Notes: generated by a model from the sequence alone, not told the origin. A stretch of 64,000 nt of DNA from Bradyrhizobium sp. CB2312 (GCF_029714425.1 NZ_CP121668.1:1881501-1945500), one strand, 5' to 3'. Counted from the stretch's first letter, positions 52,783-62,760 are shown. Numbers and translations are program-made.

Positions 52783-55700
52783 ATGACCGAATCTTTCCCG
52801 GGCGGCGCCGCCGCCGCGCCGCTCTCGATGCGTGCCGCTGCAAGTCTCACCTCCGCCGCTGTTAGGGCCGCGCGACAGCTCCTGACCGAGCTCGAACGCG
52901 GCCGGGGCATCGATGCCGCTGTTCTGCGCGGTGCCATGGAGGCTGCCTTCGGCGCCTCGGACGCGGCCGGCGCCTGGAACTGGAAGACGGCCTATGACGT
53001 CTGCGAGGCGGCAACCGTTCTCTTCCTTCGCAAGTTCGGCCCGGCCATACGGGCCAGGGCTGGCTCGACGGCTGCCATGCTGCCGATGCTGGCGAAAGTC
53101 GCGAACCGTCTGCCGACCCACACGCGGCGTTCCGAGGACAGTCAGGCGCTTCAGCAATTCTCGACGCCGATTCCGCTTGGGCTGGCCGCTTGCGCCGCAG
53201 CCGGTATCACGCCTGCCGAGCGCGTTCTGGAGCCCTCCGCGGGGACCGGCTTGCTCGCCATTCTGGCCGAGCTCGCTGGCGGCTCTTTGATCTTGAACGA
53301 GTTGGCCGAAGGCCGCGCGGCGCTGCTCGATCATTTGTTCGCCCACGTCAAAGTCACGCGGTTCGACGCTGCGCAGATCGATGATCACCTCGACGCGAAC
53401 GTCTTACCGAGTGTTGTCCTGATGAACCCGCCGTTCTCTGCGGTGGCGAATGTCGATCGACGGATGGCGGACGCTGCTTTCCGGCACATCGCTTCGGCGC
53501 TCGCGCGTCTCTGCGACGGTGGGCGCCTCGTTGCCATCGCTGGCGCGAGCCTTACGCCGGAAAACCCGGCCTGGCTAGAGGCCTTTGTTCGCCTCCAGGA
53601 GCGAGGGCGGGTCGTGTTTTCTGCGGCGATCGACGGCGCTGTCTACGCCAAACACGGCACTCAGACGGACACGAGGCTGCTCGTGGTCGACAAGTTGCCC
53701 GCTGCCGATCCGAAGGCTTTTCCTGCCTCGCAAGGCATGGCCGGCGATGTCACCACTTTGCTCAATTGGGTAACCCAGCATGTGCCTCCGAGGCTGCCCG
53801 TCGCCGCGCCGATCGTGGCCGATATCGTTAGGCGCCCTGCAATGTCCCGATCGGCTGGCACCATTGCATCAAGCCCGTCGTCCACTTTGGGGAGCGCACC
53901 GGAAGGTGTGGAACTGGCGTACGAGATCGTCGAATGGTCGCCGCCCGAAGGCGCCCGGCTCACGGATGCTCTCTATGAGGAATACGGATTGCAGTCGATC
54001 CGTATACCTGGATCGTGCGCGCATCCCACCAAGCTCGTGCAGTCCGCCGCGATGGCATCCGTTGCGCCGCCGAAGCCGTCCTACCAGCCGCACCTGCCTT
54101 CGGCCCTGGTGGCAAATGGAGTTCTCTCGGACGCCCAGATCGAGAGCGTCATTTATGCTGGCGAAGCGCATTCTGATTTTCTCGCGGGGTCTTGGACGGT
54201 CGATGCGACCTTCGATGTGGTGGCCGCCGCGCGCGAAGGCGTGGAGAACGCCGTCCGCTTTCGTCGCGGCTGGTTCTTGGGCGATGGCACGGGTGCGGGC
54301 AAGGGGCGGCAGGTCGCTGGCATCCTGCTCGACAACTGGCTTAAGGGGCGCCGCCTGGCGGTCTGGATCAGCAAGTCCGACAAGCTGATCGAGGACGCGC
54401 AGCGCGACTGGTCGGCGCTCGGCATGGAGCGGCTGCTCGTGACGCCTCTGTCCCGGTTTCGCCAGGGCACGCCGATTCGACTTTCGGAAGGCATCCTTTT
54501 TGCCACCTACGCCACGCTACGCACCGACGAGCGTGGCGAGAAGCTTTCGCGTGTTGGGCAGATCGTCGAATGGTTGGGTTCGGACTTCGACGGAGTGATC
54601 GTCTTCGACGAGAGCCATGCCATGCAGAATGCGGTCGGGGGCAAGGGCGAGCGCGGCGACCAGGCGGCCTCTCAGCAGGGGCGCGCTGGCCTGAGGCTCC
54701 AGCACGCCTTGCCCGATGCTCGCGTGGTTTATGTGTCGGCGACGGGCGCTACCACAGTCCACAACCTCGCTTATGCCCAACGCCTTGGCCTCTGGGGCGG
54801 TGCTGATTTCCCGTTTGCCACGCGGGCCGAGTTCGTCGAGGCAATCGAGGAGGGTGGAGTTGCGGCGATGGAGGTGCTGGCGCGCGATCTCAAGGCGCTC
54901 GGGCTCTACGCGGCCCGCTCGTTGTCCTACGACGGTGTCGAGTACGAGCTTGTTGAACACCAGCTTACGCCGGAGCAGGTTCGCATCTACGACGCCTATG
55001 CGGATGCGTTCAGCATCATCCACAACAACCTCGATGCGGCAATGCGGGCCGCCAACATCACCGGCGAAACCGGGACGCTGAACGGGCAGGCAAAATCCGC
55101 TGCCCGATCGGCCTTTGAGAGTGCCAAACAGCGCTTCTTCGGGCACCTGCTGACCTCGATGAAGACGCCGTCGCTCATCCGATCGATCGACCTCGATCTC
55201 GACGCCGGCCATGCTGCGGTCGTTCAGATTGTTTCAACGGGCGAAGCGCTGATGGAGCGCCGGCTCGCTGAGATCCCGACCGAAGATTGGAGCGACGTCC
55301 AGGTCGACATCACCCCGCGCGAGTATGTGCTCGACTATCTCGCCCATTCCTTCCCGGTCCAGCTCTACGAACCGTTCACCGACTCTGAGGGCAACCTGTG
55401 CTCTCGGCCTGTCTATCGCGACGGCCAGCCAGTCGAGAGCCGGGAAGCCCTCGCCCGCCGCGACCGCCTCATCGAGAAGCTCGCATCGCTCCCGCCGGTG
55501 CCCGGCGCGCTGGATCAAATCGTGCAGCGCTTCGGCACCGACTTGGTCGCTGAAGTGACCGGCCGATCGCGCCGCGTCGCCCGCAAGGGCCATCGGCTGG
55601 TGGTCGAAAACCGCGCCAATTCGGCCAACCTCGCCGAGACCTCGGCTTTCATGGACGACGTCAAGCGGATCCTCGTGTTCTCCGATGCGGGCGGCACGGG

Positions 55701-57102
55701 GAGGAGCTATCACGCCGAGCTGTCGGCCCGGAATCGCCGTCTGCGCGTCCATTACCTGCTCGAGCCCGGCTGGAAGGCCGACGCTGCGATCCAAGGGCTC
55801 GGCCGGACCAACCGCACCAACCAGGCGCAGCCGCCGCTGTTTCGTCCTATCGCGACCGACGTGAAGGCGGAAAAGCGCTTCCTCAGAACCATCGCACGTC
55901 GGCTCGACACATTGGGGGCCATTACGCGCGGCCAGCGCCAGACCGGAGGGCAGGGCCTGTTCCGGCCCGAGGACAATCTCGAAAGCCAGTACGGGCGCGA
56001 TGCGTTGCGTCAACTCTACACGCTGCTGGCGCGAGGCAAGGTCGAGGGATGCTCGCTCGGGAGGTTCGAAGATGCGACCGGCCTGAAGCTGACGGACGCC
56101 AACGGGCTCAGGGACGACCTGCCGCCGATCACAACCTTCCTGAACAGGTTGTTGGCGCTCACCATCGATCTGCAGAATGTCCTGTTCACCGCCTTCGAGC
56201 AGCTCTTGACCGCTCGGATCGAAGGTGCGGTCGCGGCGGGCACTTATGACACCGGGCTGGAAACGCTCCGCGCCGAGAGCTTTGTCGTCACTGACCGGCG
56301 GACGATCTATGTCCATCCGGGTACTGGCGCCGAGACCCGGCTGCTCACGATCACCCAGCGCCAGCGCAATCATCCTGTGAACCTGGATGACGCTCTCGAT
56401 CGCCTTTCCGATCGTCGTGCTGTCCTGCTGATCAATGAGCGGTCGGGACGAGCCGCCGTGCAGATCCCAACCGCGAGCGTCATGCTCGACGACGGCGAGA
56501 TCGAGCGCCGCGTCCGCCTGATCCGGCCTATGGAGCAGCACCAAGTCTCCTTGAACATGATGGCGGAGAGCCATTGGGTCGATGCGGACCGAGAACGCTT
56601 CGCCGCAGCCTGGCTGGCGGAGCTTGCCGAGGTCCCCGAGTTCACGGAAAGCACGATCCATGTCGTTGCGGGATTGTTGTTGCCCATCTGGAAGCGGCTG
56701 CCGAACGAATCGACCCGCGTCTATCGGCTCCAGACCGACGCGGGCGAGCGCATCATTGGCCGCAAGGTTTCTGCCGCGTGGGTCGCAAACGCCATTTCGG
56801 TGGACGCGCCCACGCTGTCACCGGACGCTGCCTTTGCCGCCGTGACGGAGGGACGCACCATCCTCGACCTCGCCGAGGGGCTCCAACTCCGCCGCGTCCG
56901 GGTGATGGGCGCATACCGCATCGAGCTGTCGGGATTTAACGACACGATGCGCGATCGCCTCCACGCTTACGGTCTCTTTGGAGAGATCATCTCCTGGAAG
57001 CTGCGAATGTTCGTGCCCACCGACGCAAGCGGCGTCGGGATCCTGACAAAGGTGCTCGACACCTATCCGGTCGCGCGCGTCAGTGAACGGGAGGCCGCGT
57101 GA
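52783..57102 (+). CDS. Giant bifunctional adenine methyltransferase / Strawberry-notch-like helicase
   Basis: Product of 1439 residues. Residues about 130-330 form an N6-adenine methyltransferase (motif I VLEPSAGTGLLAI near 148, motif IV MNPPF near 215). Residues about 470-960 form a superfamily 2 helicase: Walker A GDGTGAGKGRQ near 500, DESH in VIVFDESHAMQN near 608, VSATGATTVHN, then the Strawberry-notch region GTGRSYHAELSARN and IQGLGRTNRTNQAQ. Such proteins occur on rhizobial mobile elements, probably modifying and remodelling the element's DNA. The ATG at 52783 is preferred over a TTG 15 bases upstream. Overlaps the next gene by one base. Confidence 0.9.
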   Translation: MTESFPGGAAAAPLSMRAAASLTSAAVRAARQLLTELERGRGIDAAVLRGAMEAAFGASDAAGAWNWKTAYDVCEAATVLFLRKFGPAIRARAGSTAAMLPMLAKVANRLPTHTRRSEDSQALQQFSTPIPLGLAACAAAGITPAERVLEPSAGTGLLAILAELAGGSLILNELAEGRAALLDHLFAHVKVTRFDAAQIDDHLDANVLPSVVLMNPPFSAVANVDRRMADAAFRHIASALARLCDGGRLVAIAGASLTPENPAWLEAFVRLQERGRVVFSAAIDGAVYAKHGTQTDTRLLVVDKLPAADPKAFPASQGMAGDVTTLLNWVTQHVPPRLPVAAPIVADIVRRPAMSRSAGTIASSPSSTLGSAPEGVELAYEIVEWSPPEGARLTDALYEEYGLQSIRIPGSCAHPTKLVQSAAMASVAPPKPSYQPHLPSALVANGVLSDAQIESVIYAGEAHSDFLAGSWTVDATFDVVAAAREGVENAVRFRRGWFLGDGTGAGKGRQVAGILLDNWLKGRRLAVWISKSDKLIEDAQRDWSALGMERLLVTPLSRFRQGTPIRLSEGILFATYATLRTDERGEKLSRVGQIVEWLGSDFDGVIVFDESHAMQNAVGGKGERGDQAASQQGRAGLRLQHALPDARVVYVSATGATTVHNLAYAQRLGLWGGADFPFATRAEFVEAIEEGGVAAMEVLARDLKALGLYAARSLSYDGVEYELVEHQLTPEQVRIYDAYADAFSIIHNNLDAAMRAANITGETGTLNGQAKSAARSAFESAKQRFFGHLLTSMKTPSLIRSIDLDLDAGHAAVVQIVSTGEALMERRLAEIPTEDWSDVQVDITPREYVLDYLAHSFPVQLYEPFTDSEGNLCSRPVYRDGQPVESREALARRDRLIEKLASLPPVPGALDQIVQRFGTDLVAEVTGRSRRVARKGHRLVVENRANSANLAETSAFMDDVKRILVFSDAGGTGRSYHAELSARNRRLRVHYLLEPGWKADAAIQGLGRTNRTNQAQPPLFRPIATDVKAEKRFLRTIARRLDTLGAITRGQRQTGGQGLFRPEDNLESQYGRDALRQLYTLLARGKVEGCSLGRFEDATGLKLTDANGLRDDLPPITTFLNRLLALTIDLQNVLFTAFEQLLTARIEGAVAAGTYDTGLETLRAESFVVTDRRTIYVHPGTGAETRLLTITQRQRNHPVNLDDALDRLSDRRAVLLINERSGRAAVQIPTASVMLDDGEIERRVRLIRPMEQHQVSLNMMAESHWVDADRERFAAAWLAELAEVPEFTESTIHVVAGLLLPIWKRLPNESTRVYRLQTDAGERIIGRKVSAAWVANAISVDAPTLSPDAAFAAVTEGRTILDLAEGLQLRRVRVMGAYRIELSGFNDTMRDRLHAYGLFGEIISWKLRMFVPTDASGVGILTKVLDTYPVARVSEREAA

Positions 57103-58163
57103 TGGCTCCCGACGCCTCCGAACTGGCACGCCGCCTCGCGCGCGAGGCCGAGGCCGTGTGCCGATACTATCTTTCCAATGGCAAGCGAGCGGGGCGGTAT
57201 TGGGTGGTCGGCGACGTCCACAACACGCCGGGCCGCTCGATGTTCGTGCGGCTCCAGGAATCGCGGAAGGGACCCGCCGGCAAGTGGACTGACGCTGCGA
57301 CCGGCGAGCATGGCGACCTCCTCGACATCATCCGCGAATGCCGGGGTTTGCGCGACTTCAGCGAGGTCACCAAGGAAGCGAGGCGGTTTCTGAAGCTGCC
57401 TCATCCTGAGCCGCAGCTGGCCTCGAAACCCGTTCGCTCGTTTGCACTGGCCGGATCGCAGGAATCCGCCCGTCGGCTCTTTGCGATCTCCAGCCCGATC
57501 GAAGGCACGGCAGTCGAAAAATATCTGCAGCGCCGCGGAATAGCCCGCGCCCACCATGGCGGCAGCTTGCGCTTCCATCCACGTTGTTACTACCGGCCGG
57601 ATGAGGATTCGCCGACCGAAACCTGGCCGGCAATGATTGGCTGCGTCACGAACCTCGAGGGGCGGATCACCGGAGCGCACCGAACCTGGCTCGATCCAGA
57701 CGGCTTTGATCGCATTCGTCTCGGCAAGGCTCCGGTCGGGACGCCACGACGGGCCATGGGTGACCTGCTCGGCAACGCCGTTCGATTCGGCGTGGTGGAC
57801 GACGTGCTCGCTGCCGGCGAGGGAATCGAGACCATGCTGTCGCTACGTTACGTGCTGCCGACTATGCCTATGGCCGCGGCGCTCTCGGCCAATCACCTCT
57901 CAGCCATGTTGCTGCCGTGTGGCCTGCGCCGGCTCTACATCGCCCGCGATGAAGATGCCGCTGGAGATGCCGCGCAGGCTACTCTCATTCAGCGCGCGGA
58001 AGAGGCCGGCATTGAAGCGATTGCATTGTCACCTCGGCTGGGCGATTTCAACGAAGACCTGCACATCTTCGGTCTCGAGACCCTCCGAGCAGCGTTGCAG
58101 CTTCAACTCGTACCAGAGGACGTCGTCCGCTTCCTGCATTCGTCGACGGTAGCCGCAGAATAG
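57102..58163 (+). CDS. Toprim-domain protein (plasmid primase-like)
   Basis: Product of 353 residues. The N-terminal half shows a zinc-less primase-like region (GHVHNTP-like loop in WVVGDVHNTPGRSMFVRL); the C-terminal half has a Toprim core with Glu in LAAGEGIETMLSLR and DED in YIARDEDAAGDAAQ. Such proteins are mobile-element primase/helicase partners. The ATG shares a base with the stop of the giant gene (TGATG), so the two are co-translated, suggesting a replication or transfer complex. Confidence 0.85.
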   Translation: MAPDASELARRLAREAEAVCRYYLSNGKRAGRYWVVGDVHNTPGRSMFVRLQESRKGPAGKWTDAATGEHGDLLDIIRECRGLRDFSEVTKEARRFLKLPHPEPQLASKPVRSFALAGSQESARRLFAISSPIEGTAVEKYLQRRGIARAHHGGSLRFHPRCYYRPDEDSPTETWPAMIGCVTNLEGRITGAHRTWLDPDGFDRIRLGKAPVGTPRRAMGDLLGNAVRFGVVDDVLAAGEGIETMLSLRYVLPTMPMAAALSANHLSAMLLPCGLRRLYIARDEDAAGDAAQATLIQRAEEAGIEAIALSPRLGDFNEDLHIFGLETLRAALQLQLVPEDVVRFLHSSTVAAE

Positions 58164-58285
58164 GCCGGTGCTTCGATCGACGTTAATTGGTCGGTCATAA
58201 CGAGGCCATTGCCGGAAGAGGGCGCGACCTCGGCCTTCTAGAGGGCGATCGGACGGCAGCCGGACCGGGCCGGCAATGGCTACGC

Positions 58286-58372
58286 CCGGCTATTTTCCGC
58301 CGCGCGCCGGCGATGAGAAGACACATCGGCAATCAAACCAGCGCGCTTTGCATCGCGAAGCAAAATAGCCGG
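58286..58372 (+). repeat. Structured intergenic element, copy 1
   Basis: Outer stem CCGGCTATTTT (58286-58296) with AAAATAGCCGG (58362-58372), perfect over 11 pairs; inner stem GCGCGC (58302-58307 with 58341-58346) over a 33-base loop. The 3' part has TTTGCATCGCGAAGC before the closing arm, and ATCCTCCGCTGC after it. Copies 2 and 3 share this layout with different stem sequences. This copy lies between the Toprim gene and the DUF2493 gene, in a gap with no other gene. Confidence 0.65.
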
Positions 58373-58501
58373 TCTCCGCCATCCTCCGCTGCCGCTTCGG
58401 CCCTCCGCTCCGCTCCGGGTTCTGGCCCGCTCCGCCCGCCGTCTGAGTGATCGCCACGAAGGCCGCGATGGGCGCGGCCGATCCGGCAAAGGGCCCCTCC
58501 A

Positions 58502-59425
58502 ATGACCGACCACGACGACATTGAACCGCCGCACGCCTCTTCTCCAACTGACCAGGTCCTCACCGAATTACAGCTCTTCGGCTACCGTCCCTTCGACGAC
58601 CAGCCCGATCCACGACCACTTCCCGAGGGCAAGATGATCGCTGGTGCCATTGCCGACGTGTTCGACGCCCTGGTTGCGACCCTGAGCGACACGCGGCTCG
58701 AGCCGGACCTTAATGATCTGCTCTGGTCGACCGTCAACCTGTTCCATCGTGCCGTTGACCGCATTGAGCGCCACCTCGACGACAACGAACAAGCGCAGCA
58801 GAAGAGCCAGCGCGAGCAGAATGGCTCGGAAGTCCGATCGGTTGAACTCGAGCGCCTGACGGTCGAAGGCATCACTTTGATCGAGCGCCGCAACTGCATG
58901 GAGCTCTTCCGCGACCAGGCCATCGAGCGGTTTGAGACCCACACCGGCTCATTCTGGCGTCCCCGATCGGGCTCGCTGGTGAACCACCGCACGCTGACCG
59001 CAGCGATGATCGACTCCCGCGACTTCATCGCTGCCAAGAGCCGCGCCGAGACCGAGGTCATGCTACCTTCTGGGCCGAAGATCGCGCTCACCGGAGGGCT
59101 AGACTTCAACGACCATCACCTCGTCTGGGATCGCCTCGACAAGGTTCACGCCAAGCATCCCGACATGGTGCTGCTCCACGGCGGCTCCCCTAAAGGAGCC
59201 GAACTGATCGCGTCCAAATGGGCGACGACCCGCAAGGTACCTCAGATCGCTTTCAAGCCCGACTGGACGAAACATGCCAAAGCTGCGCCATTCAAGCGCA
59301 ACGACGCCATGCTCGAACTCCTGCCGATCGGCGTCATGCATTTCCCAGGCACGGGAATCCAGGACAACCTCGCCGACAAGGCAAAGCGTCTTGGCATCCC
59401 CGTCTGGAGGTTCGGCGGCGCATGA
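58502..59425 (+). CDS. DUF2493 domain-containing protein (YspA/SLOG-like)
   Basis: Product of 307 residues. The C-terminal 130 residues hold the DUF2493 nucleotide-binding-like fold: ALTGGLDFNDHHLVWDRLDK, LLHGGSPKGAELIASKWA and the end RLGIPVWRFGGA. The N-terminal 170 residues are helical and variable. DUF2493 resembles SLOG proteins that bind nucleotides or NAD-type ligands and occurs in alphaproteobacterial mobile elements. Follows the structured element copy 1 by 130 bases. Biochemical role unknown. Confidence 0.88.
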   Translation: MTDHDDIEPPHASSPTDQVLTELQLFGYRPFDDQPDPRPLPEGKMIAGAIADVFDALVATLSDTRLEPDLNDLLWSTVNLFHRAVDRIERHLDDNEQAQQKSQREQNGSEVRSVELERLTVEGITLIERRNCMELFRDQAIERFETHTGSFWRPRSGSLVNHRTLTAAMIDSRDFIAAKSRAETEVMLPSGPKIALTGGLDFNDHHLVWDRLDKVHAKHPDMVLLHGGSPKGAELIASKWATTRKVPQIAFKPDWTKHAKAAPFKRNDAMLELLPIGVMHFPGTGIQDNLADKAKRLGIPVWRFGGA

Positions 59426-59450
59426 GCGTCGTTCGCCGTCGGTCATCGAA

Positions 59451-59492
59451 GCGGAGTTGCATTCGCCGTAACTCCGCCTCGTTTCCATTTTA
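59451..59492 (+). terminator. Terminator after the DUF2493 gene
   Basis: GCGGAGTT (59451-59458) pairs perfectly with AACTCCGC (59470-59477); a T-rich run, GTTTCCATTTT, follows. Confidence 0.65.
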
Positions 59493-59561
59493 GGTCTGAG
59501 GTTGCGCCGTGGTGGTGGTGGAAGGCGCGACTGGTAAATTTATGCACATGGAGCCACCACC

Positions 59562-60011
59562 ATGCTCGCCCTTGGGCTTGTTCTCAACACACTCGGTATT
59601 GGCTTGTTCTGTTGGGCGATCTTTGCGCTCGCTGTGTATGCTTTGCCGTTTTTTGTCGCACTGAGTATCGGGATGGCGACGTTGCAGAGCGGCGCTGGCC
59701 TCGTTGGCGCGCTGCTTATCGCAACGGCCGGCGGTGCGCTGACGCTTGTCCTCGGCCAGGTCGCCTTTGCTGTTACTCGGTCCTTGGCCTTGCGCATCGC
59801 GATCGCGACAGCATTCGCTGTTCCCGCCGCCGTCGCCGGCTATCATGTGGCGTTCGCCGTGTCCCATATCGGAGTGCCTTCGCTGGCCTGGCGTGAGGTC
59901 TTCGCTTGCATCGGCGCACTTTGCATTGGCATTACCTCATGGACGCGCTTGATGGTTTTGGCGGAGACTCGCCCGTTCGAGCCGCGTGGGGTGGTGAAGA
60001 ACCCGTCCTAA
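59562..60011 (+). CDS. Hypothetical membrane protein
   Basis: Product of 149 residues with four hydrophobic segments: LNTLGIGLFCWAIFALAVYA, a Gly/Ala-rich helix around ALLIATAGGALTLVLG, IAIATAFAVPAAVAGYHVAF and FACIGALCIGITSW. The C-terminal tail is short and hydrophilic (ETRPFEPRGVVKNPS). It lies alone between DUF2493 and the IS110 element, in the place where many alphaproteobacterial elements carry a similar small membrane protein. Function unknown. Confidence 0.75.
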   Translation: MLALGLVLNTLGIGLFCWAIFALAVYALPFFVALSIGMATLQSGAGLVGALLIATAGGALTLVLGQVAFAVTRSLALRIAIATAFAVPAAVAGYHVAFAVSHIGVPSLAWREVFACIGALCIGITSWTRLMVLAETRPFEPRGVVKNPS

Positions 60012-60269
60012 GCAGTCTTACGGCCGCATGGCCCGAGGGGATGACCGTTCACCGCCTTCATCGTCGAACCGTTTCGCGCAGATCGGCGCGGTTGGACGGG
60101 GGATGATCGAAACCTGATCGAGAGGTAGTCGCGGCCTTCCTCGGAACTCCTCAATCAAGCTGCCGGCATTCGGTCTGGCCCGCGCAGCCGTGGCGGAGCG
60201 ATGCTATCTCGATCGGTTCTTGGGAGACGATGCCGCCTTTTGTAGGAGATGGTTTCTCTTTCCCCGCTG

Positions 60270-60420
60270 AATCGTTCCGACCTCTTGTTCGTCAAAATCG
60301 AGATAGCCACGCTTCTCCAGAGATTGTGGTTCAGCACGCGGACGCACGTGGCCTCGTTGATGGCTTGATCTGGCCGAAGACCGGCTTCGCCTCGATCGTC
60401 TGAGCCGCAACGCCGTTGAT
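60270..60420 (-). pseudogene. Possible remnant of a DDE transposase C-terminus
   Basis: On the minus strand two adjacent frames read TIEAKPVFGQIKP and then AINEATCVRVLNHNLWRSVA, resembling the conserved tail of transposases in which a helical VLxHNL motif follows a frame-preserving linker. The join needs a frame change and the surroundings are decayed. The gap from 60012 to 60617 contains no other gene. Confidence 0.35.
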
Positions 60421-60472
60421 GCGACTTTCTTCCCCTGGGCTTCGCCCATTCCTCGCGAGACAAGAAAGTCGC
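60421..60472 (+). repeat. Structured intergenic element, copy 2
   Basis: Outer stem GCGACTTTCTT (60421-60431) with AAGAAAGTCGC (60462-60472), perfect over 11 pairs; inner stem TGGGC-TTC-GCCCA (60436-60448). CATTCCTCGCGAGAC lies between inner and outer arms, and GTCCTCCGCTGCGCTCCGG follows. It sits 145 bases upstream of the IS110 transposase gene. Confidence 0.7.
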
Positions 60473-60617
60473 CACAACGACGTCCTCCGCTGCGCTCCGG
60501 CCCGAGCGGGTGCGTCGCCGATCGTCCTCGGCCCTAGATCGCCATCGAGATCCTATGGTCAATGGCGGCGACGTGTTTTGATGTGGATGTTGTGGCCGTC
60601 GAACAAGGAAGAGCAAC

Positions 60618-61769
60618 ATGACTCCCAATGAACACCCGAGCCAGGGAACGCACAAAGAGATCAACGCGATCTTTGTTTCAGTGGAGTTGAGTCGGAAAAC
60701 TTGGCTGATCACGTCTTTGTCGCCGGGAGCTGGTGAAAAACTGTCCCGCCACACGGTTACGGGCGGTGACGTTGCCGGACTCCTCGAGCGTCTCGTCGGC
60801 CTGAGACAGAAGGCTCTTAAACGTACGGGGCGGTCTTACCCAGTCATCGTCATTCAGGAAGCAGGGCTAGACGGCTTCTGGATGCACCGTGTTCTAGAGA
60901 GAGAAGGCTACGAAAGCCATGTCGTTGATGCGGCCTCGATCGCCACGTCGCGGCGTATGCGCCGCGTGAAGACCGATCGGTTGGATGGAGAGACCCTCAT
61001 CCGATCCTTACTGGCTTTCAAGCGCGGCGAACCTCGCGTCTGCTCCATGCTACGGGTACCGTCACCTGTGGAGGAAGATCGCCGCCGCATCGTGCGAGAG
61101 CGCAAGGTGCTGATGGAGGAACGCATCCGGCACAGCAACCGAATCAAGGGACTTCTCTTCTCGCAAGGGATCACTGGCTACGATCCGCTGCGGCGCGATC
61201 GCCGAGAGTGGCTCGAGAGATTGCAGACGGGTGATGGACGCAAGCTTCCTGATCACATGAAGCGCCAGCTGCTACGTGAACTCGATCGACTGGAAGTGCT
61301 GCTGGACCAACTCAAGGCCGTCGAAGCCGAACGAAACGCCTTGCTTGCGGAAGAACGGCAATCAGCCCGCGAGGTTGGCTTGCTCTCAAAGGTCGTCGGC
61401 GTCGGACCTGAGTTTGCGGCAGTGCTCTGGGGCGAAGGACTGTTCCGGCACTTCGACAATCGAAGACAGGTGGCGGCCTATGCCGGCCTCGCGCCGACGC
61501 CCTGGCAAAGCGGATCGATCGATCGGGAACAGGGGATCGGAAAATCCGGAAATCGACGTTTGCGCTCAACATTGTTGGAAATGGCCTGGCTCTGGCTACG
61601 CCATCAGCCGGGTTCGACGCTCAGTCGCTGGTTCAACCAGCGTGTCGCCCAAAATGGTGGCCGCTTCAAGAAAGTGATGATCACGGCGCTGGCGCGCAAG
61701 CTGATCGTAGCTCTGTGGAAATATGTCAGCGCGGGCGTCGTGATAGAGGGAGCGGTCGTCCGTCCATGA
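60618..61769 (+). mobile_element. IS110-family transposase, second copy, different lineage
   Basis: Product of 383 residues. Motifs differ from those at 40-41 kb: IFVSVELSRKTWL with Glu where most IS110 enzymes have Asp, VIQEAGLDGFWMHR, and KTDRLDGETLIRSL; the C-terminal domain has KVVGVGPEFAAVLWGEG and the Ser-bearing AGLAPTPWQSGS. The C-terminal helix region is complete. No terminal repeats are obvious. It sits between the membrane protein gene and DUF736 inside the element backbone. Confidence 0.88.
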
Positions 61770-62147
61770 CGACATCATCAGATCGCAGTTCGGCCCGGGC
61801 CTAATCAGCCTGCCGGAACCAGGTGGACGACCGCACCGCGGCTTGGCTGAAGCGCCGTCATCGAGAATGGTCTCGTCCTCCTGAACCCTTGCCGCCGAAG
61901 GCGGGATTATGGTGCGGCCGCACGTGCGGCGACCGGATGTGAGGTTGATACGTGCATAGGCGCGGATCAGGAAATGGGTTCAGACCTTGGTTCAAGAGCG
62001 GAAACAGCCAGTACGCGCAGCGCCGAACGCGCTGAAGAGGCGCCGATCGCCAGCGTCGTTCTCTGCTGATGATTCCGGCGAAGCCCCGATACGGCCTCTC
62101 ATTTCGGCGGGTCTAGCGTCGGCCCGGCCTTGGCCTGCAACGGCTCC
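61770..62147 (+). other. Intergenic, no gene seen
   Basis: Nothing with coding character. The right end of the IS110 element should fall in the first part of it, and the structured element copy 3 begins at 62148. Confidence 0.35.
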
Positions 62148-62203
62148 GCCGACCTTCTTCCCCTGCGGCTGCGCCGCATTCCTCGCGCAGCAAGAAGCTC
62201 GGC
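62148..62203 (+). repeat. Structured intergenic element, copy 3
   Basis: Outer stem GCCGACCTTCTT (62148-62159) with AAGAAGCTCGGC (62192-62203), 12 positions with one mismatch; inner stem TGCGGC-TGC-GCCGCA (62164-62178), perfect. CATTCCTCGCGCAGC lies between the arms and GTCCTCCGCTG follows. It is 118 bases upstream of the first DUF736 gene. Confidence 0.7.
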
Positions 62204-62320
62204 TACCGCCGTCCTCCGCTGACGCTGCGGTCCTTCGGATGCAGACATCCGGTCCGTCGCTTCTCGCCCGCCATCGAGGCCGCATCGGGCGGCTTCGGAC
62301 AACTCTCAGGAGATACGACC

Positions 62321-62620
62321 ATGGCTCAGATCGGCACCTTCACCCGCAGCGAAGACGGCTCTTTCGTCGGCACGATCCGCACTCTCAACATCAACATCAA
62401 GGCGACCATTAAGCCCGCCGCTAAGGAGAACGAACGCGCTCCCGACTACCGCGTCACCGCCAACGGCGTCGAACTCGGCGCCGCCTGGAGCAAGGCGGCG
62501 AAGGACTCGGGTGCCGAGTACCTCTCGCTCAAACTCGACGATCCGTCCTTCACCGCGCCGGTCTACGCCTCCCTCGTCCAGGGCGACAACGGCGAGCATA
62601 AGCTCATCTGGTCGCGATGA
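62321..62620 (+). CDS. DUF736 domain-containing protein
   Basis: Product of 99 residues. The whole chain is a DUF736 domain: MAQIGTFTRSEDGSFVGTIR, then ELGAAWSKAAKDSGAEYLSL, ending GDNGEHKLIWSR. AGGAG lies ten bases before the ATG. DUF736 proteins are abundant on alphaproteobacterial plasmids and integrative elements and lie near conjugation genes, with no proven role. A paralogue follows after 140 bases, indicating duplication. Confidence 0.92.
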   Translation: MAQIGTFTRSEDGSFVGTIRTLNINIKATIKPAAKENERAPDYRVTANGVELGAAWSKAAKDSGAEYLSLKLDDPSFTAPVYASLVQGDNGEHKLIWSR

Positions 62621-62628
62621 CCGGCCAA

Positions 62629-62656
62629 GGGCGCTCCGCTTCTCGGCGGGGCGCCC
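62629..62656 (+). terminator. Terminator-like hairpin after the first DUF736 gene
   Basis: GGGCGCTCCGC (62629-62639) pairs with GCGGGGCGCCC (62646-62656), 11 pairs with one G-T wobble; AGCTTTCTT follows. The T-run is weak. Confidence 0.5.
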
Positions 62657-62760
62657 AGCTTTCTTCCTCGCCACTTCGCAGCGCGCATAGCGCCTTGACG
62701 AGTGGCTCCTCATGTGAGGCCGCGGTGGTCGCGGGCTCGAAACACAACAGGAGAAGTGAC

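Noticed and set aside
55234..56661. A 475-codon minus-strand frame opposite the giant methyltransferase-helicase
   Set aside because: No domain and no start signal; the plus-strand gene is certain.
60155..60754. A 199-codon minus-strand frame over the structured element copy 2
   Set aside because: Mostly low-complexity; only a short stretch resembles a transposase tail, which is listed separately at low confidence.
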